Positions 1 to 7,104 of a stretch of 10,037 nt of DNA are shown one piece after another. The stretch is taken from NCBI GenBank assembly GCA_964471755.1, contig CAYYJM010000233.1:1-10037 (forward strand), given 5' to 3'. Numbering within the stretch: position 1 is the first letter of the stretch; the number at the start of each line of letters is the position of its first letter. Origin of the DNA: CAYYJM01 sp964471755 (GTDB taxonomy: Bacteria; Planctomycetota; Planctomycetia; Gemmatales; Gemmataceae). Made by a program: the position numbers and the translations under genes. The notes under the pieces were generated by a model that saw nothing but the letters and a program-made list of their open reading frames with translations, searched no databases and was not told the origin of the DNA.

Positions 1-2631
1 GAAGGCGTCGTGATCGCGCCCGGCCAGGATGCTACTGATCAGGCCGACGAGCCGACCACCGGGGCCGACTTCGAGGAACTCACGCAGGCCCGAGGCGTGC
101 ATCGCCTCGACCTGACGGACGAACTCGACCGGTCGTGACAGCTGGCCGGCGAGCAGATCACGAGCCGGCTCGATCGCCGTCGGGTAGAGGCCGGCCGTCG
201 TGTTCGACCAGACGGGCAGGGTGCCGATCCGCCAGGGAACCCGTCGCACGGCTGCGGCGAACGGTTCGGCCGCGGCGGCGACGAGCGGCGAATGGAACGC
301 TCCGCCAACGGGCAGCCGCTGGCAGCGCAGACCCGCCTTCGCCAGGGCCGCCTCGGCTCGCTCGATCTCGGCGATCGAGCCGGAGAGAACGGTCTGTTCC
401 GGCGCGTTCTTGTTGGCCAGCGTCAGGCGGATCGACTCGCGATCCAGGACCGCCGTGATCGCCTCGGGAGCGGCGTGGACGGCGAGCATCGTGCCGCGTT
501 CGCCGGTCGCCCGGGCCATGCACCGACCGCGATCGACAGCGAGTCGGTGGAAGTCGACCGCGTCGAGCCAGCCGGCTGCGCACAGAGCGGTCAGTTCGCC
601 AAAGCTGTGACCGGCGACGGCGTTCGGTCGCAGACCCAGGTTCGTCAGCACGCGGTAAGCCCCGAGACTGACCGCACCGAGCGCCGGTTGAGCGGTGTCG
701 GTCGCACGCAGGCGATCCTCGTTCCGGCTCCGGTCCTCGGCCGTGAAGGCGACCAGCGGATAGAGACGCTCGGCCAGGCTCGCCTCATGGCCGGTGCGAA
801 AAGCGGTCTCGGCCCGGGCGAGTTCCGCATGGGCCTCCGGGAAGCGACAGAGGAGATCGCGCAGCATGCCGGGATACTGGGCTCCCTGGCCGCTGAACAG
901 GACGGCGAGCCGACCGACCGGGCCGACGCCGTGATACGCTCCGTCCATCCGCCAGGCGGCGTCGGGCGACTTCGCCAGCATCGCCCGCACCCCGGCGAGC
1001 AACTTCGCCGTGTCGGTGTCCGGTCCGATCACCAGGCAGAGCCGGTGCGGCGCGTCGGCCTGGAAGGAGCGGCGCGACTCGGCCGCGCTGGCACGCAGGT
1101 TCGTCAGGTCGAGCCGGTCGAGCATCGCCTCCAGGGCGGAGGCCGACGCACCCGACAGGGCGACGATCTGCACGCGACCATCGTCCCAGTCGGCGGCCGG
1201 CTTGTCGGTCGCGGCCTCCTCCAGGACGACATGAAAGTTCGAGCCCCCGAAACCGAACGCGCTGACGGCCGCTCGACGCGGATGCTCCGTCGAGGCGAGC
1301 CAGGGGCGAGGAGCCGTGTTGACGTAGAACGGCCCGTCGCGCTCGAGGATCTCCAGCGGTCGGCGGACCTTGAGCGTCGGCGGCAGCACCTTGTGATACA
1401 GGGCCAGGGCCGCCTTGATGAGCCCGGCCGCCCCGGCCGCCGCCTTCGTGTGGCCGAGTTGCGACTTGACCGAGCCGAGGGCGCACCATCGCCCCTGACG
1501 GTTCGCGGTGCCATAGACCTGGGCCAGCGCCTGTACCTCGGTCGCGTCGCCGACCTTCGTACCGGTGCCGTGAGCCTCGATCAGTTCGATCGTCTCGGGA
1601 CCGACGCCGGCCCGGTCGTAGGCGTCGCGCAGGGCGGCCACCTGACCATCGACGCGCGGCGCGTAGACCGCTCCGCCACGACCATCGGACGACGTGCCGA
1701 TGCCACGCAGGATCGCGTAGATGCGATCCCCGGCGGCGCGCGCGTCGGCAAGACGCTTCAGCACGACCAGGCCGAGGCCCTCGCCGAGGATGGTGCCGTC
1801 GCCGTCGGCGTCGAAGGGGCGCGAATCGCCCGTCGGCGACAGGGCTGGCGTCTTGCTGAAGCAGGTGAACATGAAGATGTCGTTGAACGTGTCCACACCG
1901 CCGGTCAGCACGGCATCGACCCGGCCGCTCTGCAACTCCAGGGCCGCCAGGTGCAGCGCGCTCAACGACGAGGCACAGGCCGCATCGACGACACAGTTCG
2001 TGCCGCCGAGGTCGAGCTTGTTAGCGATCCGGCCGGCGACGACGTTGCCGAGCAGACCGGGGAAGGAGTTCTCCTGCCAGGGAACGTAGCTGTCGCCGAT
2101 GCGGTCGATGACGTCCCGGGTGGTGGCATCATCGACGCCGGCCTCGCGCAGGGCCTGCCGCCAGCGCGGATGGCCCAGTCGCGCTCCCAGCGGCACGACC
2201 AGTTCCTGCGGCCCGGTCACGCCAAGGATGACGCTGACCTTGCGACGATCGAGCGGACGCAGTCCCTTCCGTGCAGCCTCGACCGCGTCGCCGACGTGGT
2301 AGCCCGCATCGAGCAGGGCATCGCGCGCAGCCACGAGGCCGAGCAGTTGCGACGTGTCGGTCGCCTCCAGGCTCGTCGGCGGTATGCCGAACTCGGCCGG
2401 GTTGAACGGCACCGGTTCGAGGAAGCCACCCCGCGCGGTGTAGACCCGATCGGGAGCCTTCGGGTCGGGGTCGTGATAGTCCTCCGGCCGCCAGTGCGTC
2501 GGCGGCACCGCGCGGATCGAATCGACCCCGGTCAGGACGTTGGCCCAGAACGCGGCCGGCGACGTGCCGCCCGACGGGAACAGACAGCCGATGCCAACCA
2601 GTGCCAGCGGTTCGGATTCGTGAGCAGTCAA
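1..2631 (-). CDS. PfaA/HglE-like type I polyketide (PUFA-type) synthase, N-terminal KS-AT part; 3' end beyond window
   Basis: An open frame of 877 codons runs without a stop from 2631 to the left edge, so the C-terminal part is missing here. Ketosynthase (KS), residues about 7-475: starts PLALVGIGCLFP; active-site Cys219 in DAACASS; His354 in EAHGTGT; His394 in GHTK. The stretch WQENSFPGLLGNVVAGRIAN (185-204) is typical of the KS in PUFA and heterocyst-glycolipid-type synthases. Acyltransferase (AT), about 575-870: GQGAQYPGM at 581-589, nucleophile Ser676 in GHSFG, His780 in GAFHSP. KS condenses malonyl units onto the growing acyl chain and AT loads malonyl onto carrier proteins; ACP and reductive domains, if present, lie beyond the edge. 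No ATG fits: the frame is closed upstream by TAG at 2755-2757. I chose TTG at 2629-2631, with a GAGG-type Shine-Dalgarno about 9 nt upstream, which places the KS start 7 residues in. The first gene upstream on this strand is pfaD, 97 bp away, probably in the same operon. The exact lipid product cannot be told. Confidence 0.93.
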   Translation of the reverse strand, partial: MTAHESEPLALVGIGCLFPSGGTSPAAFWANVLTGVDSIRAVPPTHWRPEDYHDPDPKAPDRVYTARGGFLEPVPFNPAEFGIPPTSLEATDTSQLLGLVAARDALLDAGYHVGDAVEAARKGLRPLDRRKVSVILGVTGPQELVVPLGARLGHPRWRQALREAGVDDATTRDVIDRIGDSYVPWQENSFPGLLGNVVAGRIANKLDLGGTNCVVDAACASSLSALHLAALELQSGRVDAVLTGGVDTFNDIFMFTCFSKTPALSPTGDSRPFDADGDGTILGEGLGLVVLKRLADARAAGDRIYAILRGIGTSSDGRGGAVYAPRVDGQVAALRDAYDRAGVGPETIELIEAHGTGTKVGDATEVQALAQVYGTANRQGRWCALGSVKSQLGHTKAAAGAAGLIKAALALYHKVLPPTLKVRRPLEILERDGPFYVNTAPRPWLASTEHPRRAAVSAFGFGGSNFHVVLEEAATDKPAADWDDGRVQIVALSGASASALEAMLDRLDLTNLRASAAESRRSFQADAPHRLCLVIGPDTDTAKLLAGVRAMLAKSPDAAWRMDGAYHGVGPVGRLAVLFSGQGAQYPGMLRDLLCRFPEAHAELARAETAFRTGHEASLAERLYPLVAFTAEDRSRNEDRLRATDTAQPALGAVSLGAYRVLTNLGLRPNAVAGHSFGELTALCAAGWLDAVDFHRLAVDRGRCMARATGERGTMLAVHAAPEAITAVLDRESIRLTLANKNAPEQTVLSGSIAEIERAEAALAKAGLRCQRLPVGGAFHSPLVAAAAEPFAAAVRRVPWRIGTLPVWSNTTAGLYPTAIEPARDLLAGQLSRPVEFVRQVEAMHASGLREFLEVGPGGRLVGLISSILAGRDHDAF

Positions 2632-2648
2632 GGTCGAGATCCTCGATT
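2632..2648 (-). promoter_or_regulatory. Ribosome binding site deciding the TTG start of the synthase
   Basis: On the minus strand CGAGG precedes the TTG at 2631 by about 9 nt. This is the only recognisable Shine-Dalgarno-like site between the in-frame TAG at 2755-2757 and the KS domain, and no in-frame ATG exists there. A GTG inside the inverted repeat (2746-2748) would be an alternative start, but would add a repeat-coded tail of about 39 residues with no family resemblance. Confidence 0.55.
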
Positions 2649-2674
2649 CTTCTCGATCCGGGGAGCGTCTCTGT

Positions 2675-2755
2675 GGCGAGCGTGGGGCGTCAGCCCCATG
2701 ATTCGTCGTCTTCGCCGCGTTCCGGCACTCATGGGGCTGACGCCCCACGCTCGCC
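2675..2755. repeat. Perfect 27-bp inverted repeat (REP-like hairpin) between pfaD and the synthase gene
   Basis: The left arm 2675-2701 (begins GGCGAGCGTGGGGC, ends CAGCCCCATGA) is the exact reverse complement of the right arm 2729-2755, separated by 27 bp. Both flanking base pairs mismatch, so the arms are exactly 27 bp. Each arm also contains a shorter internal palindrome, GGGGC-GTCA-GCCCC, which would let each arm fold alone. The right arm encodes the C terminus and stop of PfaD. There is no T-run, so a classical intrinsic terminator is unlikely; an interspersed mobile-type repeat or an mRNA-stabilising/attenuating hairpin fits better. I recall similar GCGTGGGGCGTCAGCCCC units as common in Gemmataceae genomes, but could not check this. 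Confidence 0.9.
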
Positions 2756-4237
2756 TAAACGCGGTCGTGTTATCCGGGCGAGTTCCGCATCGTCCAGCGC
2801 GAGCCCCTGCACGCGCGCTATCTGGGCTCGTTGCAGAATGCAGGCCCGGTGGAGCAGGTTCCACGCCACGTCGGCGACGCGGCGATTCTCCGGCCGCTCT
2901 AGCGGCGAGCCACGCGTCCACTCGTTGAACGCGCCCATCGCCGGGCCGCACCAGACCTGGTAGTCGAGCTTCCGATCCGCGACGCCGGCGTTGGCCCAGC
3001 GCGACGACAGGCCCAGATACCAGCGGAAAACCAGGGCCATGCGATGCTTCAAATCCTTCTCCGCCCGCGCGGCCTGGGCCGGATCACGTGCCTGCCAGAA
3101 GGTTCGTGTCTCGTCCCAGATGCGGTCCAGCGGAGCCCGGAAGACGTTCTTCTCCAGGGCCGCCCGCTCCGTCGCGGGGATGTCGTCCAGGCTGGCGTGA
3201 GCCCGATACAACTCGTACAGTCGGGCCGCCCGCATGGCGAACATCGTGCCGCGCTTCAGCACCTGGACCTTGACGCCCATCTCGAACATGTCGGCGGCCG
3301 GGGCCATGATCGTGTCGGCCTGCTCTGCCTCGGCCAGCATCTGCCGGACCACGTCGGACGAGCCCGACTCGACGCACGCCTGATTGATCGACCCGGTCAG
3401 GACGAACGCCGCTCCCATCGCGAACGCGGCCAGGACGCCCGCCGGCGTCGCGATGCCGCCGGCCGCTCCAACCCGCAATCGAATCGGGTAGCGATACTGC
3501 TCCTGAAGTCGGTCGCGCAGCGCGATCAAGGTCGGGATCAGTGTGATCGCCGGCCGATTATCGGTATGGCCGCCCGAGTCCGCCTCGGCGGTCAGATCCT
3601 GGGCCAGGGGCACTCGCGCCGCCAGGCGAGCTTGCTCCTCGGTCAGATGGCCCTGACGGACCAGTTCGCCGACGAGCTTCTCCGGAGCCGGGGCGAAGAA
3701 CTTCTGAGCCACCTCGACTCGCGAAACCTTGCCGATGACGACGTTCGGCACGACGACCCGGCCATCGCTCGCGGCATGGATGCCGGCCAGACGGTAGCGT
3801 ACCAGCGGCAGGGTGACACCGAGATAGGCCGACGCCTCGACTCGGTGAACCGCGCTGCGAACGAGCAACTCGGCGACGGCCGACTCCAGGTCCGGCTCGT
3901 TCGGACTGTGGATCAGGTTGACGCCCCAGGGCTGCTCGCCCAGAGACGATCTCAACTCACCGATGGCCGCTTCCACACGCGTCGGATCGAGGCCGGCGGC
4001 ACCGAAGAAGCCCATCAGGCCGGCCCGACTCATGGCCTGGACAACCGCCACGGAGGCGATGCCGTTGGCCATCGCTCCGGCCAGGTACGGATAGCGCAAA
4101 CCGTGATCGGCCCGGAAAGAGGGGTCGCCGAGATCCTCCGGGCGCACCGGGGGCACCAGGACCGACGGCGGTCCCTCCAGCCGCAACGGTTCACCGACGC
4201 GGCTCATTGCCTCGTACAGATCCGCTGGTAGGCTCAT
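2729..4237 (-). CDS. pfaD: PfaD-family FMN-dependent enoyl reductase (2-nitropropane dioxygenase-like TIM barrel)
   Basis: 502 aa, close to the usual length of PfaD. The family is the trans-acting enoyl reductase of PUFA and related polyketide synthases; it reduces the enoyl-thioester on the ACP using FMN and NAD(P)H. Visible marks: PYLAGAMANGIAS near the N terminus (50-62), the PfaD signature AEADSGGHTDNRP (217-229), a flavin-phosphate-type loop GAAGGIATPAG (257-267), then GAAFVLTGSINQ (275-286), and a helical C-terminal extension with FRWYLG, W and R-rich segments typical of PfaD and absent from ordinary nitronate monooxygenases. It lies directly upstream of the KS-AT synthase on the same strand, as a functional partner should. 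The last nine residues (LGERGASAP and adjoining L) and the TGA stop are encoded by the right arm of a 27-bp inverted repeat, so the natural C terminus has probably been replaced near ARITRP. The ATG at 4237 has only a weak GGCGAG-like ribosome site 3-9 nt upstream, but the protein start fits the family. Confidence 0.95.
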   Translation of the reverse strand: MSLPADLYEAMSRVGEPLRLEGPPSVLVPPVRPEDLGDPSFRADHGLRYPYLAGAMANGIASVAVVQAMSRAGLMGFFGAAGLDPTRVEAAIGELRSSLGEQPWGVNLIHSPNEPDLESAVAELLVRSAVHRVEASAYLGVTLPLVRYRLAGIHAASDGRVVVPNVVIGKVSRVEVAQKFFAPAPEKLVGELVRQGHLTEEQARLAARVPLAQDLTAEADSGGHTDNRPAITLIPTLIALRDRLQEQYRYPIRLRVGAAGGIATPAGVLAAFAMGAAFVLTGSINQACVESGSSDVVRQMLAEAEQADTIMAPAADMFEMGVKVQVLKRGTMFAMRAARLYELYRAHASLDDIPATERAALEKNVFRAPLDRIWDETRTFWQARDPAQAARAEKDLKHRMALVFRWYLGLSSRWANAGVADRKLDYQVWCGPAMGAFNEWTRGSPLERPENRRVADVAWNLLHRACILQRAQIARVQGLALDDAELARITRPRLGERGASAP

Positions 4238-4262
4238 CGTCTCGCCGCGCGGCCCTCGTTAC

Positions 4263-4290
4263 TCATGCCGGCATGATACGACCCGGGTCG
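4263..4290. promoter_or_regulatory. Two adjacent perfect palindromes upstream of pfaD, possible operator
   Basis: TCATGCCGGCATGA (4263-4276, 14 bp) and CGACCCGGGTCG (4279-4290, 12 bp) are each perfect palindromes, 2 bp apart, lying 26-53 nt upstream of the pfaD ATG in the 149-bp gap after the TIR gene. This is the place for an operator or a 5'-leader structure. I recognise neither as a known regulator site, and short palindromes also arise by chance in GC-rich DNA. Confidence 0.3.
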
Positions 4291-4386
4291 GGTGGATGCC
4301 AGGGACAACCCCGAGAACGGCCGGCGAAGATCGCCCTTCTCCTGACGTTCCCTGCCGATCGGAGCGGTTGGGAAAGCCTTGACGAA

Positions 4387-4905
4387 TCAGACCTTCGCCT
4401 TTCGTTGGCGAACCTGAGCGATGGCCGCCCAGAGTGCGTCGTCGATCGGCCGATGGGCCTCCTTGCGGTCCTTGTACCGGCTCCACCAGCGGTCGCTGGC
4501 CGGCACGCTCTTGAACTGGTGCAGGAAGGCGCACTTCTGGAGCAGGTTCACGTCGTACAGCAGAATCGGCACGACCAGGAGCCCCTCGCCGTCGTGCCGT
4601 TCCCTGGCCCGTTTCAACTCGACGTTCTGGATGTACCACGACGCAAAGAAATCGGCGCTGACCAGCGGGACGAAGACGTCCATCTCGTCGAGTTCCTTGC
4701 GGATGGTGTCGTCCCACGGGTTGCCGACGGTCAGTTCCTTGTCGTGCCAGGCGTGAACGCACGTCAGGTCAGCCCGCATCGCCGTCAGGCGATCGTCGTA
4801 GGGGAAGCTGCACACGAGCGGTTCGAGGTGCTTCATCCACACCTTGTTCTGGTGCGCGTAGCTGATGAACAGCTTGACCGAGAAGCCGGTCGGCGTCCGG
4901 GTCAT
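4387..4905 (-). CDS. Stand-alone TIR-domain protein, putative NADase-type effector
   Basis: 172 aa, almost entirely one TIR domain. Visible: beta-A strand with KLFISYAHQN (11-20), WHDKEL (53-58), the GNPWDDTIRKELDEMDVFVPLVS segment (box-2 region through beta-D, 61-83), SADFFASWYIQNVELKRA (83-100) with Glu96 in the place of the catalytic Glu of NAD-cleaving TIR domains, and VVPILL (111-116). Bacterial TIR domains of this kind typically cleave NAD+ or make cyclic-ADP-ribose-like signals; activity here is inferred from the retained Glu. No signal peptide or membrane segment is seen, so it is cytoplasmic. Start: ATG at 4905 overlaps the TGA of the LRR-Roc-COR gene (ATGA), and a strong Shine-Dalgarno GGAGGA (4915-4920) stands 9 nt upstream inside that gene, so the two are translationally coupled. 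TIR proteins may also serve as adaptors that bind another protein's TIR, but no other TIR domain is visible in the window. Confidence 0.92.
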   Translation of the reverse strand: MTRTPTGFSVKLFISYAHQNKVWMKHLEPLVCSFPYDDRLTAMRADLTCVHAWHDKELTVGNPWDDTIRKELDEMDVFVPLVSADFFASWYIQNVELKRARERHDGEGLLVVPILLYDVNLLQKCAFLHQFKSVPASDRWWSRYKDRKEAHRPIDDALWAAIAQVRQRKAKV

Positions 4906-7001
4906 GACGGGGAATCCTCCCTCGAAGTGTCCGGAGTCTGCTCACGCGGCAGGACGCCGAATTCCTCCAGCGTCTCGCGCGGGACCCACTTACCGCGATG
5001 CTCCCACTGCTCGACGGGGTGCAGCGCCCTGTAGTCGTTGAAGATCTTCCGGAGCGTGCCGCGGATGATCGCCAGCAGACGGTTGCGAGCATGATCGTCG
5101 CCGGCGACCGTGACGAAGACGTAACGGTCGTCCTGGGTCGCCCAGATCCGCGCGCGGGCGTCGGCGAAGACGAGCAGAACGCCCCGCCGCCAGTGGAGCC
5201 GATCGGGAATCAGAGCGAACGTCCGTGCAATGAACCACGGCAGGAGCGGAGCCGGCACGACCGGGAATTCGTAGCGAAGCCGGACGCGGCCGACGTCGGT
5301 CGGCTCCTCCGCTCCCGGCGGCGGGTGCAGGGGCAGGAGGGTCGGCACGAGCTGCTCACGGCCCTCGTCGTCGAGCGGATAGCTGAGGTGGAACAGGTCC
5401 ATTAGCTGGAGCAGAAACGCCCGCTTCTCGGCCGGGTAGTCGGCGGCGCGGAGCATGCCCCAGGCCTCGGCCTTGGCGTGGATGCGTTCGAGCGTCGCCT
5501 CGGTGAGGATGCCATCGGGAGCCAGTGCGACGTTCAACTCGGCCGGCAGACTGGAATCGAGGTCGTTGGCCCGCAGCACGGCGTAGATGCCGTTGGCGAG
5601 CCAGTCGGGCCGCAGGACGGTCGTATCGCGCAGACGGGGATCGCGGCCGTAGTTGAGGGCGACGCCGAGATCGTGCAGATCGCTGGCGAGAGCGGCCTGC
5701 TCGCCGGCATCCGGCTCGCCCAGCGCCCGGCAGCGGGCCGCGTAGTCGGTCTGATCGAGGTAGCTCTCCGGCATCTCTTCCAGGGCGGCCTTGATGGCGT
5801 GCCACTTACGCGGGAACTTGCGTCGAACGCTGTCCATGTGCGGGCTGTCGATCACCCGGGTGAGCCGCTCGCGGAGGCGGAAGATCCCGGCCGCCTCGTC
5901 GTCCGGCTCCGAGCATTCGGTCGGCACCCAGCCGAGGATCGGACCATGCGTCCGTTCGAGGGTCTCACGGTCGAACGCCCGCTGTCGGCCGCCGCCCTTG
6001 TTGAGAGCGACGACGACGGGGGCATCGCCGGCGTAGCTGCGGATGAGTTGCAGCCAGTATTCCGCGTCCCGTTCGAGCATCTCGTCGCGTTCGCCGAGAA
6101 CGAGCAGATAGAGGCTGCGAGCAGTGAGGAAGAATTCGTGCATCGAGTGCAGGACGACCTGGCCGCCGAAATCCCAGATCCGGGCGGTGACGCTGCCCTG
6201 CTCGCCGTCGAAGGCCAGTTGCTGGATCGTGATGCCGTGCGTCTCGGGCTCGTTGGGGTCGAACGGTCGGCCGCTGAGTCGCTTGATCAGGCTGGTCTTG
6301 CCCGCCTGGCCGCGCCCCACGACGATCAGCTTGCACTCGCCGAGTCGTTCGCCGGCCTCGCCGACGATGCGGAAGTACGACGCCAGGATCTCGGCCGGTG
6401 GCTTCGGGAAGGCGAGGCCACGCAGGACTGCGGCCCTTGTCGGCCCGAGCATCTCGACGGGCAGACCGAGGTCCGGGTTGTGGTGCAGGTAGAGCTCCTT
6501 CAGGCCGGTGAGCAGGCCGATCTCGGCGGGCAACGTGGCGAGGTTCGCGGCATGCACGTCGAGCGTGGTCAGTGCCGTCAGTCGGCCGAACTCCGGTGGC
6601 AGGGTGGTGAGCGGGTTGTACGACAGGTCGAGCGTCGTCAGGGCGGTCAGGTCGCCGAACTCGGTTGGCAACTCCGCGAGTCGGTTGCCCCTTAGGTCGA
6701 GGATTCTCAGGTTCCGCAGGGCCCCGATCTCCGGCGGCAGGGCGACGAGTTGGTTGCTGAACAGATCGAGAGTCGTCAGCGCAGTCAGCTGGCCGATCTC
6801 GGGCGGCAGCGTCGCGAACTCATTGCCCTGGAGCGACAGTTCGCGGAGGGAGTCAAGCTGGCCGATCTCGGGCGGCAGGGCAGTGAGTTTGAGCCGACTC
6901 AGGTCGAGGCTGGTCCCTCGACTGCCCTGGCGGAGGCAGACGTTGATACGCCGCAGAACTTCGGCGGCGAGCGGATCTCTCGGGCGAGCTTTCCTGGCCA
7001 T
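4902..7001 (-). CDS. LRR-Roc-COR (Roco-family) GTPase
   Basis: 699 aa, cytoplasmic, no membrane segment. Residues 42-179 are six leucine-rich repeats of exactly 23 residues (LPxEIGxLxxLxxLxLxxNxLxx). Roc GTPase, about 222-385: P-loop GRGQAGKT (229-236), switch-I Thr254 in THGIT, WDFGGQ (276-281) followed by HSMHEFFLTARSLYLLVL, an ALNKGG box (332-337) at the G4 position, and ECSE (362-365) near G5. COR domain, about 395-690: DLHDLGVALNYG (441-452), VLRPDWLANGIYAVL (462-476), and a long alpha/beta C-terminal half ending in a polar tail. Roco proteins are dimeric GTP-switched signalling proteins; the bacterial ones, like this, often lack the kinase of LRRK2. The G4 box lacks the usual Asp of NKxD. 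It lies 121 bp downstream of the SUKH gene and is fused by ATGA overlap to the TIR gene, which suggests the TIR protein is its output. No clear Shine-Dalgarno precedes the ATG at 7001, but the protein start fits. Confidence 0.95.
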   Translation of the reverse strand: MARKARPRDPLAAEVLRRINVCLRQGSRGTSLDLSRLKLTALPPEIGQLDSLRELSLQGNEFATLPPEIGQLTALTTLDLFSNQLVALPPEIGALRNLRILDLRGNRLAELPTEFGDLTALTTLDLSYNPLTTLPPEFGRLTALTTLDVHAANLATLPAEIGLLTGLKELYLHHNPDLGLPVEMLGPTRAAVLRGLAFPKPPAEILASYFRIVGEAGERLGECKLIVVGRGQAGKTSLIKRLSGRPFDPNEPETHGITIQQLAFDGEQGSVTARIWDFGGQVVLHSMHEFFLTARSLYLLVLGERDEMLERDAEYWLQLIRSYAGDAPVVVALNKGGGRQRAFDRETLERTHGPILGWVPTECSEPDDEAAGIFRLRERLTRVIDSPHMDSVRRKFPRKWHAIKAALEEMPESYLDQTDYAARCRALGEPDAGEQAALASDLHDLGVALNYGRDPRLRDTTVLRPDWLANGIYAVLRANDLDSSLPAELNVALAPDGILTEATLERIHAKAEAWGMLRAADYPAEKRAFLLQLMDLFHLSYPLDDEGREQLVPTLLPLHPPPGAEEPTDVGRVRLRYEFPVVPAPLLPWFIARTFALIPDRLHWRRGVLLVFADARARIWATQDDRYVFVTVAGDDHARNRLLAIIRGTLRKIFNDYRALHPVEQWEHRGKWVPRETLEEFGVLPREQTPDTSREDSPS
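4915..4920 (-). promoter_or_regulatory. Strong Shine-Dalgarno of the TIR gene, inside the LRR-Roc-COR 3' end
   Basis: GGAGGA on the minus strand, 9 nt before the ATG of the TIR gene whose first four bases are ATGA shared with the upstream stop. It fixes the TIR start and indicates coupled translation with possibly equal or higher effector output. Confidence 0.75.
6465..6878 (-). repeat. Six tandem 69-bp units coding the leucine-rich repeats
   Basis: The six 23-residue repeats (protein 42-179) occupy 414 bp as six exact 69-bp units with no indel. Units two, four and five share LTALTTLD; at the DNA level the segments near 6768, 6630 and 6562 keep the same GTCGAG-type core with a few substitutions. 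This suggests unit duplication more recent than the rest of the array. Confidence 0.8.
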
Positions 7002-7104
7002 GGTCGGTCGTGCCGGTTCGGGGAGTGGATCTTCTCACCATGTTACCGCCGTTCGCCGGCCTGTCCATCTTCGGGTTCGGGATCGATGATGGACTCCACG
7101 AAGA

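Noticed and set aside
2675..2755. Intrinsic terminator between pfaD and the synthase
   Set aside because: The stem is strong but no T-run follows on either strand, and both genes probably belong to one operon.
292..2928. 878-codon open frame on the plus strand opposite the synthase
   Set aside because: It lies antisense to KS and AT domains with all catalytic motifs intact on the minus strand; its protein is low-complexity, R/G/D-rich and without a domain. It is a typical high-GC shadow frame.
3044..4231. 395-codon plus-strand frame opposite pfaD
   Set aside because: Antisense shadow of a gene with clear PfaD motifs; no recognisable domain of its own.
5478..6695. 405-codon plus-strand frame opposite LRR-Roc-COR
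   Set aside because: Antisense shadow of a well-supported Roco gene; composition is arginine, glutamate and glycine-rich without motif.
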